Assembly: GCF_030247195.1 (NCBI RefSeq)
Contig: NC_080672.1
Coordinates: forward strand, 370,954,166-371,018,165
Source of the DNA: Topomyia yanbarensis
Taxonomy: Eukaryota; Arthropoda; Insecta; Diptera; Culicidae
Direction of reading: 5' to 3'
DNA: 64,000 nucleotides
Of this stretch, positions 43,793-56,114 are shown piece after piece. The notes under the pieces are model-generated. The model was given only the letters and a program-made list of their open reading frames with translations, was not told the DNA's origin and did no database searches. Positions within the stretch are counted from its first letter, which is position 1, and every line of letters begins with the position of its first letter. The position numbers and the translations under genes were made by a program.

Positions 43793-46530
43793 CAGGTATA
43801 CCTCGATTTAACATACATTTTCCGATTCAATCATGTACGTTAAATCGAATTTTGTGTAAAATCGAAACACAAAAGAAATATTTATTTTCGAATAGAATTT
43901 TTTTTCATCACACGAAATATTTACGAGGATATTACTGATTGTATCCACCTAACAGTGACATAGAAGCCACATACTCTCAATTAAACAATTAGATTGCTTT
44001 TCTGAACATAAACAACATATTTATCTTAACCTTGCCAAGTATTCGCCAATTCTAACAGATGTTCATTTCATAAAATTCGTCGCAAAATTTTGTCAGAATT
44101 CAGGATAACTTATAAGAATAGTCAACAAAGTTTGATTAACCATTGTGTGCATGAAGAGCACAAAGCCTAATTTTAGTAAGTAAGAAAATTTGTGTTTCTA
44201 TTTTGTCTCATCTTTATCTTGGTAGACCAACCTGTCTGTCAGATAATCGCAGAATTCAAAAAGGGAACACTACTTGAGTTCACGACCAAACGACTAGTCA
44301 CGAAGTTTAGTAAGCACAGGAGTTCTACTTGCAGAAAAAAAAACAACCAAATCGAGCCATTGTAGCGCTATAGTTCTCCTTAAGGAAAAAGTTGGATTAA
44401 ATCATTTTGTACACGACAGATACAATGCCTCAGTTTAAAAGTCGAACTCATCAGAATGAATAAGACATTTTAATTACAATACAAAAACATTTAAAAAAAA
44501 GTTTAATCCTTATGTACGACGAGGAGAATCTATCTCCTTTTTTACACATTTTATTAGCTTATTTTTTATTGGATCTATCTAGGGTTGCCTCCCCTCCGGG
44601 TTTGATCCGGAGGCTCCGGTTTTCGGGAGCGATCTCCGGGTCTCTGGGTTTTACATCAAATTCTCCGGGTTTGGTGGGAAGCAGCATAAATTCAACTTTT
44701 TTTAAATTAAGTGATTCGTTGCAAAACATTTAAAAAGTCTAAGTTTACTATTACTCTGGTTCTGATTTATTTTGCCCAACTAACCCTTCGTTTCAAGGTG
44801 GCGAAGATGAGTTCACCAAACATTGCTTATTTTATTCGCCAAACAATGAAAATGAAAAAAATATATATAACTACAAATTAAAGGAAGTAATATTTCGCTA
44901 TATGGTGCAAAAATGTTATTTTTCTTTAATTTCACCAAATCACTCATCACTGTGGTGCTTGTCTGCAACTGCACCAAGGTACGATGAATTTGTTGTCATC
45001 CAACGGGCTAGGTCAACATCAAACGAATTCTTCCGGTGTTATTGCTACTCCTGCAGCGACCCTTAACTGTTGGCTAAGGAGGTGAGTTTTGCCCCTTTGT
45101 TGGGACCTCTGGTCATGAATAACGGAAACCACATCGTGCTTCCCTTGTGATGCCGCCGTCCTGCCTCCTTTATTCTCCTTTTCCTGTTAGTTGTGGAGGA
45201 TAGCAATGCTCGTTCGATTTATCCACCACAGCGAAAGTAGCTGGTGCTTTTGTATGCTTGGCACTTAGCCGGGGAAGTGAAATACTACTCCCAATTAAAC
45301 CGATAAAATCGTTCTCAAATTTACGGTTTTCTTTTAATGCCATGTAAGAGAGGTGCGCACTAAACTTGGAAAAGCATAACACTCGTCGGTGATTGTGAGA
45401 GAATTTTGGTAATTTTCTAATCAACCAGTGCTAAAATCCTTACAGAAGGTATTTTTGTCTCTTTTTCTCAATAAAAACGATTAAAGTGCTCTAACATGCC
45501 GAGTAATCGCTTTTATCTCAATTTCTGTCTAGTTTCACTCAAAATCCATCATCCCCCAGTGAAAATCTCCGGGTTGAAGCCTCTCCAGAGGTGGCAACCC
45601 TAGATCTATCTCCTAGATTTCTATTTAAATGTGAACATTTATTATGGTACTCCTGAGGGCCAAGTATCCAGAGTCTTCGATCATCTTAAATCGTACGCAA
45701 ATGCCAGTACAGTTTATTCGAATCCCAATCTCTACTAACGCCCATTCTCTATCCGTTGCAGTTGTTGAGAGTAATATATACAGATATACAGAATACGCAG
45801 TAATATATGAAGAAGATAATCACAATCAGTGTCGGACTAACACTGCTTTTGTGTGCTTCCTCTGTTTAGATTAAGTAATGACTGGCACCGGTATTGATAA
45901 ATAAACACCGTTAGCTTGTCAGGAGTCGTACATTGAAGGAAGACTTGTATCTTCCATCATTATCGTCTATTGCATTTTTGCGATCCATAATGAAGTTGTC
46001 GAGCTTACGTTCTTTCAAGCTCTAGTTGGGTGCGTTAACATCGAGGAACTGTCATGACTTCATTACAAATTTCCAACAGTTTCGTAATAACTGCTACAGC
46101 CCCAATGCCTATTAGTATGACCCACCGTCCGCCAATATCTCGTCACCGCCCTATACCTTCCATCAAGCATATCTTTCCAGTTATCTATTTTTAGCTTACA
46201 CATAAAAACCCATAAAACTTTTATCAGGAAATAAGTTGAACCACAAATTCGTGTATTCATTTTACTGTGCGGTATCAAAAAAGGAATGTTTTTGTATCTC
46301 AGAATCCTAAACATAATCTAGCGAAAAAACGAAAATAAATTATGTTTCTTTAAGCATTGGAAGTGGATCATAGAATAAAATTGATATTGATTCTTAACAT
46401 TTCGTTTTAGTAACATTGACATTAAATTTTTTTACATGTATGTTAAATCGAGGTAAAAATTACGTTAAATCGAAATATGTTAAATCGAGGGTATGTTAAA
46501 TCGTGAGTATGTTAAATCGAGGTATACCTG
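43793..46530. mobile_element. pogo/Tigger-like non-autonomous element, 2.7 kb
   Basis: Inverted ends CAGGTATACCTCGATTTAAC, flanked by TA (43791-43792 and 46531-46532). Known: pogo/Tigger elements of the Tc1/mariner superfamily use CAGG-ATACCTCG-type ends and TA targets. The right subterminal part repeats tatgttaaatcgagg four times within 90 bp. No transposase frame was found. About 1 kb of its length is a nested hAT-like element. Confidence 0.8.
44580..45602. mobile_element. hAT-like element nested in the pogo-like element
   Basis: Ends TAGGGTTGCC with the inverse GGCAACCCTA, flanked by identical 8-bp gatctatc (44572-44579 and 45603-45610). Subterminal ctccgggttt blocks occur on both sides. 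The 8-bp duplication and TAGGG-type ends fit hAT. At 1023 bp and without a transposase, it is non-autonomous. Confidence 0.9.
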
Positions 46531-46532
46531 TA

Positions 46533-46925
46533 CTTGTTTCTAGTTCGGTAGTTTTTCCTTTGTGACAGTGTTCATTAGGGTGGCTGTTATTTTTGCGATA
46601 TTGGAATTTTGTCCATCGCCGGTCAAAAAATGATACCTCAAAAAACTAAAAAAAATAAATTGAGTAAAATTTGAAATGGGACTATTTTAACACGTGCCCC
46701 AATGCGATTGTAGTTTTTTATGAGTTAACTGGTTTCAAAGTGGCCGAGCAATTTTCAATTTCAGCACACTATGAAAGGTTTCAAACGGAAAATTTTCGGA
46801 CACTTCAATTTTTTAAAAACTGTCGTAATGTGCTAAAACTCTACCAAGTTTCAAAGTTTTTCAATTACTTTTACTGTAATAGAGAAATACTTAGATACGA
46901 TAATTGGTGACGAATGCAATTTGTC
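46533..46925. other. Element remnant starting tagggtggctg, otherwise unrecognised
   Basis: From 46575, ttagggtggctgttattttt resembles the start of mosquito inverted-repeat elements, but no matching right end was found before the TTAA element begins. Confidence 0.3.
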
Positions 46926-47671
46926 TTAAGGGGTTATATACAAAGTTGGAACTCAAATAATCGAAAAAAAATTACTGAATATTCTGAAAGTACATACTTT
47001 TTGTACTACATAAAGTACGAAATTTCATCCAGATCGGAGCACCAAATTTCAAACTACAGCCGTTCGCAGCGCGCTGGTTCTGCAGCGTATGAAGTTAACA
47101 CAAAACTTTAAGCGCAATTATCTCGAAACTAAATTGTTTGAAAAGTACCATTGCGGTGAACGTGATTCCGCAAAAACTATTCATCCGATTTTCATATATT
47201 TTTTTTGAATTGTTTGTATTTATATTCTCGTGTACTTGAACGGTTCCTTTTTCATCCAAATTTTTTTGATTCTTTACCATGAATTTTTGTTTAAAATTTT
47301 GAACACCACAAAACTCAATTTTTTGGTAAACATGTTTTTTTCGCAGAAAAAAAAAATTATTGGAGAACTGGTCCGTTTAAGTACACCACAATACATTTTT
47401 CTTCAATAATCTTTTTACTTTTTTGATTTCAGTTGAGCGGTTCGGCATGGAGAGCGTTCACCGCAAACCTCTGCAAAAAAACTCGCTAGGGGGGATGGGC
47501 CATAACTCCGCCAACCTTCAATATTTTTTTTAATTCAACTTGTTTTGTTGAACTTTGATAGCACTACCAACGAGCTGTCTTTTGCTTTTTCAGAAAAAAA
47601 TGCATAAAACGCTTTAAAAAATCACGAACTTAGCTCACTTTTTCGCCAAAACTTTGTATATAACCTCTTAA
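46926..47671. mobile_element. TTAA-flanked element, copy 1
   Basis: TTAA followed by ggggttatatacaaagtt, and the inverse aactttgtatataacctc followed by TTAA. TTAA targets suggest piggyBac-type mobilisation. The internal text gccataactccgccaa then ccttcaatatttttttt is shared with copy 2 at 51031-51745. No transposase. Confidence 0.75.
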
Positions 47672-48435
47672 ATTGAATGCTGTTTATTTATTCTTGTATT
47701 TACAACACCCGAAATAGGAGAAGGGTATTTCATTACTTTTGGGTGAAATTCTATTGCAATTTTGGTAATAGACCATACAATTGTGCATTGCGGTATTAAA
47801 TTCATATTACCGCAAAGGTAGTAATCGGTGCAATGGCAAACTTTGGATCGTATGTGGGTCAATTCTGTCGATTCTTGTGATTCTATTGGTACCGAGCCAA
47901 ACCAACCGGAATTCTGGCTAGTTTCTGCAAAATTACAGACAGGAACCAGCCGGAATTTCGGATTTTTGTCTGGGTGGATTGGATTCTACAAACCAATTTA
48001 AAAAAAACGATGCTATGCATTGTACCGATCTTTCGCTCAAATCCCAAATCCGCGAAGCATCACAGATCCAGACCGGTCCATGAATCCTAACTAGTTTAGT
48101 TTTGATCTGGATCAGGTCCAGTGCTTGTATCTAACCCATCCCGTCCCCAGGTACGCACCTAAGACCTCGGTTTTCTTCCCGTACAGGACGGGAAGGACTG
48201 TCCATATTTTGTGCACTCGCTACCCTGTTGTTGATGTTCGGATAGAAAAGCGTTTTCGCCTCAGTACGGCACGAAACACCTGACCACTATTTCGAGTCGG
48301 GTTTTCGTTTGACTGCGTTTTAAAGCCGAGTGTTAATCGATCTGCAAATACGAAAACGTGTTGGGTAGTGAAAAATGAAACCTATCTTACTTCACATTAT
48401 GTGCGCTTACATTGTCGAACGGAATGCTACACACT
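47672..48435. other. No recognised feature
   Basis: The stretch 48020-48300 is less AT-rich but yields no recognised domain or repeat. Confidence 0.35.
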
Positions 48436-48953
48436 TTAACCCTTTCATGCCCAACTTTTTTCTAGTGCATGTAGGGTTTTAAAACTATTTTTCCTTGAAA
48501 ACGGTGGGATCAAGAAACACGAAAAGCCTTTTTTCATAAAGATAGGTGCTTCCCTTGCAGTGCTAGAAGCTGCTCAATTTTTACCTTCTAATGCTTAATG
48601 CAATTCTCATAGAATATTTACAATAGTCCAAAAACATAGCCAAAGACAGCCCAAATTGATAAGCTTTATCGGTTTTCAATAATATTGCACCTTACTGAAG
48701 ATATATGAAAAATTCATTTTTCATCATCAACGTAAACTGTCCCTGGCAACACTGCTCCATCGGAATCTATTCAGACTAATTGCAATAACATCAGTTCTAG
48801 AGCTGATCCTGGTAACTGTTAATGCTCAAACGAAAGGTAACAGTCACATTTATTAGTCTTACTTGTTTTTGTGAGCAAATCTAGTCCCAATGAAAAGTTA
48901 TATCTGTTAAAAAACGTTGTTGTCCACAAACAACATGGGCATGAATTGGTTAA
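48436..48953. mobile_element. TTAA-flanked MITE, ccctttcatgccca family
   Basis: TTAA then ccctttcatgcccaac on the left. The reverse complement on the right reads TTAA then ccaattcatgcccatg. 518 bp with duplications and no frame. The CCC-type end and TTAA fit a piggyBac-dependent element. Confidence 0.75.
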
Positions 48954-50239
48954 GAAGATCTGCATTTTTTCTTATTGTCGTAAGGGTATTACGGCCTAGT
49001 TTTGTGTGGATATATCTTGTTATTTATGTAATCAAGTTGTGGATATCTTCCTTCTTTTTAACATGAACTGCTCTTTCTGTACATTTCTTTTAAATCTGTC
49101 TACAGAAGAATTGAGTAATATTTTCCATATCCTACATAGAGATCGATAAGGTCTTCAGTTTTCAGAAAGAGATAGAGAGAAGTATTGACAGACGCCATTT
49201 ATTCCTTTATAAGCTAAGATAAGAAGATATGTTTATCCATTATAACATAATTTTTTTAAATATTCTTCATTTTTCATCAACTTGTTCTTTTGAACACGAA
49301 AATTGACAAAGGTTAGAAATTTGTTTGGTTTGCTGGATTTCTCGACCCAAAAAAGTGAGTCCAAAGAAATTTAAAGAAGCTTCAACTATTCCATATTAAG
49401 TTTTATTCCATATTTAAGTCATTGATATTTCAATCTGTCATTCTGTCAGACATTTGGAACAAAACATGTCGTAAATAAACGTTAAATAGGTCTGATTGCG
49501 AGAAGGTATGGTGTTGCTCTCACAACTAGTTGGGAACGAGGACGCGGAACGGTACAAATGACATTAGGCTTTTTGTACAATCAAAACATTCTTCCCTCCC
49601 CTAGGTTGATGTGTTTGACGGTATTGCAAACATTATCAAGCACATTTGTGCATCAGTTTTAAAAAACCTCTGACAGACAATTGCTTTCAGATGATTATGC
49701 CATTATGCCTCGATAGTGGTGCATCGAGAAGAGCGACAGGGGTTATCTGTGAATGTGTTCGCCTGAGTATTTGTGACAGATGGGTCAGGGAATGGATGCA
49801 GAACTGGCGTATATGATAGAATAGTGGGTAATCCTTCTTGGGATTCGTTGGTCACTTTTTACCAGTGTTCAATTCGTGCATTCAATTTGATTTATTCGGG
49901 AAGATCGCATTGTATAAGTTAAGGTACGATTAATTTAACGACGCACGAGACTCATCCATTCCCGGTCAGCATGGCATGAAAAGCTTCTAACGGAATGCAA
50001 TTGTTGTTAATGGCAAATAAGTATCATTTGCTGACATTTAGACGATTTCAAGAAGTTTGATTGGACGTTGCATGTATTATTTTCTTCTATTTTATTAGTC
50101 TGTTTTTTATACTTCTAGTAGTTTGCTTTTCCACTACTAATGTGTGTCTTTCCCTTTTTTTTATTCAGCATTATTCCTTAGGGAGGAGTATAGCATAATG
50201 TTACTTTTTTATTGCTGTATCTTAAATTAGATCCATGCT
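48954..50239. other. No recognised gene
   Basis: AT-rich sequence. ccttagggaggagtatagca (50178) repeats the piece at 17067. Nothing else is recognised. Confidence 0.35.
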
Positions 50240-50960
50240 AACACTCACTAACACAATAAATTTCTTTATATACACTCACAACCTCTCTCATTCTAAACGT
50301 ATAAACGTGGCCTTCGCGATAACACAAACGCGGTCTCAAGCATCAAGCCACCGCTTGTGCAATCAAGAATCGGTCACGTCCGGAAGTCCTACCCTTAATC
50401 CTAGCAGCCCAAACTCATGCTTTAAGTTGGACCAATAGAAAAAAAAACTAGACAACACGTTCCATGGCAACATGACCGACATGAAATGGAAGAATTCATT
50501 CTCTTGTACCATTTGAACCATGCATTAAATTTTTTTCTTAAATTGAATACTGTTATATTCACGGTCCGTGCGCAATCGTTCAAGAACACGCGAACATGCG
50601 AATGACCACACGTTTGTAAAAAATAATGTATACACGCAAAGTTACATACACACTAGCACATGCGACAAAAAACGTCAACATGCAAATGCTCGAGTCCTTT
50701 GCGATCATCCACGGACACCAATGCCAAACAAAAAGATGGCGCTAAACAACACGTTCCATGGTGACATAAAAATCGAATTTATACACGTGAAGTCACATAA
50801 ACTCAACAAACATGTTAACATACAAATTCTTGAGCCCTTCGCGATCATCCACGCAACCTACACCCGCGTTCTCGCATACATGATAACATCCCGCTGATAA
50901 TATGAACGCCTCAGCACTTATAAACTTTTGAACGCGGTCTCAAGCGCTCGCGTAGTCATG
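50240..50960 (+). repeat. Dispersed cacgcgaagtcac repeat family, copies C
   Basis: Several overlapping units. tatacacgcaaagttacata, cactagcacatgcgacaaaa and gcaaatgctcgagtcctttg then cgatcatcc occur at 50625-50715, and again as acacgtgaagtcacataaac, caacaaacatgttaacatac and gagcccttcgcgatcatcca at 50778-50860. This is a diverged tandem organisation. Confidence 0.6.
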
Positions 50961-51030
50961 AATCAGACACTTTTGGTAGTGTCTATTATCGATACCAGAA
51001 GTTTAAGTTCATGCCTTTCAATTTGACTAA

Positions 51031-51745
51031 TTAATGGGTTACCTTTTTATTTTTCAAAAAATAATTTTTTTTGTTACTTTATATGAAACTACAACGTCTT
51101 GAGAATATTTTCCAAAATTTTCATAGAGATTCTAGAAATAGATCAAAAGTTACAGCGCTTCGTCTACCAAGCAGCAGTGGTAATTTGAAATTTTGATCTC
51201 GAAATGTCGTTTTTCCAAAATCGTTTTTTCGTGATCACGATTGCTGAAAAACCACTTAACCGATTTTCTTTAGATTTTTTTCAATTGATCGTAATTGATT
51301 TTTCTCGTACCTCAACGATTCTTTTTCTACGCATACATTTTTGGTTTAAAAATAAAAATTCTTAAGTGCAACTTTTAGAGCTTAAAACATCGATTTTTTA
51401 GGGAAAATGTTCCCGAATGCAGCAAAAAATTACTATTTATTCAACTAATTGTTAAGGTACGAGAATTACTCTTCTGGTAATGAAATTTTATGAGTTTTAG
51501 GATTTTAGTTGAACTATTGGTCTTCAATCGTGATGACCGCAAGCCTCTTAAAAAAAGGGTTTCGAGAAAAGGTCAAAACTCCGCCAATTATCAATATTTT
51601 TTTAAAAGCTAATGCTTATTTGTTTCACTGAAAAATTTACTACCAAGATACTATAACTTTGATGCAATAAAAACATTGCTTTATGCCTTTACGTAAATTC
51701 AATTTTTTTTTAAGTTTTCTCGCAAAAAGGTATGTAATCCCTTAA
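51031..51745. mobile_element. TTAA-flanked element, copy 2
   Basis: TTAA then tgggttacctttttatttt; the right end, inverted, reads TTAA then gggattacatacctttttgc. The interior shares accgcaagcctctt, caaaactccgccaa and tcaatattttttt with copy 1. Older and more diverged. Confidence 0.65.
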
Positions 51746-51839
51746 AAAAAGAAAGCTCTCATATTTACTGGACAACACTGGACCTGGCGACATGATCGGG
51801 AACTCTAGTGATATGGAGTAACTCACTTCATGTCAGAAC

Positions 51840-52030
51840 GTGAGCTGTACACCAAAAACTAAATATCAGAATGACGGTCCGCGTGACCTGACCATCCATG
51901 CACGCGAATATGTGACTGACCACACGGTTACAAAATCGAATTTATACACACGAAGTCACGTTAACGTCCAAACGCTCGAGCCCTTCGCGATAATACACGT
52001 GATCTTGAAGTACCTACGCCCGCACATATC
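51840..52030 (+). repeat. Dispersed cacgcgaagtcac repeat family, copy D
   Basis: atgcacgcgaatatgtgact, cacacggttacaaaatcgaa, tttatacacacgaagtcacg and aaacgctcgagcccttcgcg, in the family's usual order. Confidence 0.6.
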
Positions 52031-52659
52031 TGAACCGTCCAATGATTATCACATTCAGTTATCACAATTAAGTTATTGCTACAATTAGCCTTAAGCTGTG
52101 TTTTATTTGGTGACATTTCCCGTCTCGTCTGCAATTGTAGTGAGTGATTATGACGGGGAGCTCTTGCGAGACTCTAGCTCTATAGCTCCAGTAGGACAAA
52201 TCTCGAAAAAAAATAACATAACTGGAGATCCAGTGTCAGTGGCTCAATTTTCAGTATTTTGCAGAAAATATTAATCAATTGTGACATTATTATGTGCGAA
52301 TTTAATGAATATATTAACACTCTCAGTATCGCCAATCCAAATTTAAAAAAGTGTCTCTTTTGTCGAATTGCGAAGCTGTTTCTAAAATCATGAACAGAAT
52401 TGCGATTTCGTAAAGTGAAATGTTTACGAAAATTGTGACCACATTTGAGAAATCATGAATAATAACTTCTTATTCATGATACTATTTATGTTTCCGCAAA
52501 ACTAGTTCACGCCAAAAATGTTCGATTGGGCTCCCTACTACCAATGTTCCTTCTGTTTACGAACTTAATTGTTTATCAGAAAGCGAGTTTATGATTTAAT
52601 AAGGTTCTATCTACGTATCGTGAAACTCAGTCACACATCCTGAAAATGTTTCGTTTTTA
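52031..52659. other. No firm feature; satellite-like wording
   Basis: Phrases such as aatcatgaataataact and gtgaccacatttgagaaatcatg recall the following array but no unit boundaries can be set. Confidence 0.35.
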
Positions 52660-53200
52660 TGGTTATAGCTCCGAAGTTAGAGATACATTGATTTGTCCTG
52701 TACTGACTAAACAGACGAGAGTTATAAGATGTTCGTGATTTCAGGAAGATAGTTACGATTTTTGCCATTTCTCTGTGCGTTATCGCGACATTTTATTCTT
52801 TAGATTACTGTCGGATTTTTCACGCTGGGCAATGTGACTCATGTTTATGAGCTCCTATATTTAATCACGATGCCCATGATATCAAGAGCTTAGTTTCGAT
52901 TTTTGTAATTTCTCAGTATCGAATCGTTAGATTTTTTTTCTGGAGGTTGCTATCGGATTGTACACGCGGTGTGGTGTGTCTCATATTCATGATATCTTGA
53001 GTTTTGTTACGATTTATTTGCATGATTTATCTTTGCGTTATCATGATATTTTACTCTTGAGCTTACTACTGGATTTTTCACGCATTTATGTCATGATTTG
53101 CTTCAATTTAGTCGCAATTTTCGTGATTTTATTCACATTTTTTTGGAATTTTATTCATGATTTTCATGAATGTTGTCGCGATTTTTGTGAATTCATTATT
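52660..53200. repeat. Degenerate ~115-130-bp tandem repeat
   Basis: About three and a half diverged units with tcatgatatcttgag-like, then gttacgatttttgc-atttctc-like, cgttatc-cgacattttatt-like, then gattactgtcggatttttca then cgc blocks (near 52740, 52870 and 52990). The 87-codon frame at 52958 is repeat-derived. Confidence 0.6.
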
Positions 53201-53221
53201 TATATTATTTTGCTCTGGTAA

Positions 53222-53689
53222 TTTTTTTTTTGTAAAATTTTTGTCATGTTTATTGTAAAATATTGTAATTATTTACAGTTCACTTCTTAAGCTAAATAAA
53301 GCTTGATTATTTATGTTATTATCGCATTGGTCTATATAATTTGTATAGGCAATAAATAATTTGAAAAATTTCGACTTCGCATCTCTGCGTACTCCGTTCA
53401 GTGTTGGTGCGCTTAAGTCCTTGAAAGAAAGTCTCCTCCAGCTCTGGAAGGGAGACGAGATTTCTTGTTGCAGGATGGTCCATGCTGCAGCTACTCGAGG
53501 ACACACACTGAACTTGTGCTCCACTGTCTCAACTGATGCATTGCAGTATAGGCAATTCTCTCCGTCTACGCGTCGCATGATGAACAGCAGCCGTCGATGA
53601 GGGATTTTTTTTGTTGACGAACAGAAACAAGTCGCTCCGTTGTTGAGATCTTCATATTTTGCACTGGCAATTAAAACATTTTGACACAA
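53222..53689 (-). pseudogene. 3' end of a non-LTR retrotransposon (I/Jockey-like), 5' truncated
   Basis: The minus-strand frame of 138 codons reads HRRLLFIMRRVDGENCLYC then NASVETVEHKFSVCPRVAAA and WRRLSFKDL and FKLFIAYTNYID. The CxxC, His, Cys arrangement is the C-terminal zinc-finger-like motif that follows the reverse transcriptase in I, Jockey and LOA-type ORF2 proteins. Past the stop, about 40 bp of 3' sequence ends in an A-run (T-run 53222-53231 on plus), as expected for target-primed insertion. The upstream enzyme domains are missing, which is the usual 5' truncation. It differs from the LOA-type remnants near 5-7 kb. This short frame is still open, so the insertion may be younger. Confidence 0.8.
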
Positions 53690-53936
53690 GAGCGAGTTTT
53701 CAAAAAGGTGTATAAGGTTTTTTATGTATCACTTTAAAAAAACTTTTGTTTAATTACCGTATTTGGTACAGCAAAACTGTCTCAGAAAAAGTTAAAAGAG
53801 ATAAATAATTCAGCGCGAAAAAACAGTCCTGACGTTTTTTTTCCAAAAACAAAATTTTGTGTTGAAAAATAAACTACAAAAAATACATTTTTTAAATTTT
53901 TTTTGTCAACAATATCATTAATATTGTATGTACTCT
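53690..53936. other. No recognised feature
   Basis: AT-rich, with A/T homopolymer runs only. Confidence 0.35.
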
Positions 53937-54185
53937 GTCAGCTGGTTGAAATCTGTTCAGCCCGAATTCCGAGGTAGAAGAATAAGCGTTTCGATCTGAA
54001 AATCGATGTGGACACATCGAAACGGCGAAATTTGGAAAGACAAATGACAATTGCTTGGTGCAAAACAAGACATCGGACCACAGAACACACATTATCGAAT
54101 CCTTGAAAAAGGTCCCAAACGGACCGAAACGTCGGATAAAGACGAAATAGTGTTTTTGTAAACCGCAGACTGCATAGCCGAAACA
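53937..54185 (+). repeat. Dispersed repeat with hammerhead-like core, copy 2
   Basis: Second copy of the repeat at 31905-32165. Core tcgaatccttgaaaaaggtc then ccaaacggaccgaaacgtcg at 54096-54134, with stem ggtcc/ggacc and gaaac retained exactly. Confidence 0.65.
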
Positions 54186-54433
54186 CATAACCTCATAGAT
54201 CCCCATCCAAAAGAATATCATTAAATGAAAGAAAACATTTTAAATGTAATTCCATCATGTAGAACTTGTCAGTAAAAAAGTTTTTCTAAAAATCAATTTA
54301 TACAAGTTTTTAAATTTTATACTAATTGACAGACAAAACTAATTGTATTATAGAGCACTCAACACGTTTCGGGGTTTTTGTCTACATTACTCTACAAAAA
54401 AAATTCCGATTATGTTTCCAGATGTTCATTATT

Positions 54434-54754
54434 TTAACATAAGCTAATAATGTTTTGTTTTAGTGTAGCAGTACATTTTCGATAGTCTATCGTTTTTTGG
54501 GCTGTATCGAAACAACAAGCAGGCTCTAACAATCGAACCAAACGCTCGGGTTCCTCACTGACAGCAGGAGTAATCGGGAAAAAGGGATATGTTGTTTGTT
54601 CAGCCACTTGATTGCGATTAATAAATCTTGATCCGATTTCATTTCGGTGTGGTTTTCTCGACGAGTTATGAACCAGAACTAGAAGGATGATGATGATGAC
54701 GGTGCGGATGATGAAGCCAACGGTTATGACATTGTTCAAAATTACACACCCCAC
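54434..54754 (-). other. Open frame with N-terminal hydrophobic segment, doubtful gene
   Basis: 106 codons starting MGCVILNNVITVGFIIRTVI, with a hydrophobic stretch over residues 5-28, partly from atc repeats. Then a basic, polar part. I do not recognise it. The hydrophobic part coincides with a simple repeat, there is no second exon and no codon-bias evidence, so chance is as likely as a small membrane protein. Confidence 0.15.
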
Positions 54755-54779
54755 ACCATCTATCTATATTTATATATGA

Positions 54780-56110
54780 GGCGGAGGAACGATGAGCAGT
54801 TTGGCTCGAATAGAAATTGAAGGGGCGGAAAATTGAAACTCATTAACAAGCGCTCGGTTCAAGTTGGGGTTTGATCTGTTTGTTGAATTCCCCCGAAGGG
54901 ACATTATCACGGAGGCTGAGAAATGCTTGCGATTTGGGATGGACATGGTTTAGAAAGGAGTCAATTTCGGGCGTGACCTATAAATTGGATCGGGAAAAAT
55001 CCGATATAGGGAATAGGAATCGTGATTATACTCAATTTCAGCTGATTAAAAGTTACTTCGGAAGGAAGGATTTTTCTTGTCACGAGTTTCATAACAATCT
55101 ACAAGTTGCTAAATTAAGAAGATGCAAATATTTTTAATTTATGTAATTGTCACACGAACTGTACTTAGAAGTGATTAATCGGCGTTTTAAACTGCCTTCT
55201 AACGATGCGACTTTAAATGGTTAGCAGGTCAAGGAAAGGACAGATTCAAGATACGTGTTTTAAAGGTTTAATGGTTCAAACAAAGTTTACGACGTTGTCG
55301 AACTGGTTGTTTTTGAAATTTCAACAGAAGCATTTGTGTTTGTGCTTAACACTCATTCCACGTACAGTAATCTGCCAATAAATATTTAATTAATAGTGAA
55401 GTTGTGAAAAAATGTTCAAAAGCGAAGCCTTTTTAAGGAAGGTAGAAAATAATTAACAATCAGAAAATTGCATTAAAGTGGTTCCACTGCTGGGTTAAAC
55501 TCAGAATAGCGGCTTCAAAATGGCGATTTCCATCTGTCTCTGCGCGTGGAAACATTGTCCGAAAACTACGAGCCTGCAGTCTCTTATCGTAACCTGAAAT
55601 TAAAAGTCATTATAATGTCTTAAAGGTAATGAAATTCTGTACGGCTTACATCTTAAACTAGTATTAACAATTACGTATTTATAATTTTCAAATGTGGTTT
55701 AAGTAAAGAAAATTAACAAAAAACTTAGTTTGATAGCTTAAATGTTTATTATTCAATTAAATAATCGTCAAAATTCCCAGGTTCCTGAATAAGGTGCCGT
55801 AAATTCACGTTTACGTAACGAAAACAGGATCGTGAACAAAAGTTTTTTTTTTTGTAATTATGTTCAATTTTTCCTTCAAAACTCTTATATGACTCTTTGG
55901 ATTTTATTGTCTTTTTTATGAACTTCATTCACGCCTTTCGCTATGTCATTACCGAATCGTGTTTTGTCCGTGAACTATTTTACAATTTCATAAGGCTAGG
56001 AACGTCGTTTACGGTCCGACTATACGACGTGAACTGATAAATGATTTAAATCATCTTGATTTTGATTTGAAATTAGATTAAACTTAACCGGCCTTGGTGT
56101 TTTTCTAGAT
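54780..56110. other. No recognised feature
   Basis: AT-rich. 55800-56030 contains tcgtgaac and ttcattcacg phrases like the satellite near 23 kb, too diverged to annotate. Confidence 0.35.
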
Positions 56111-56114
56111 CTAT

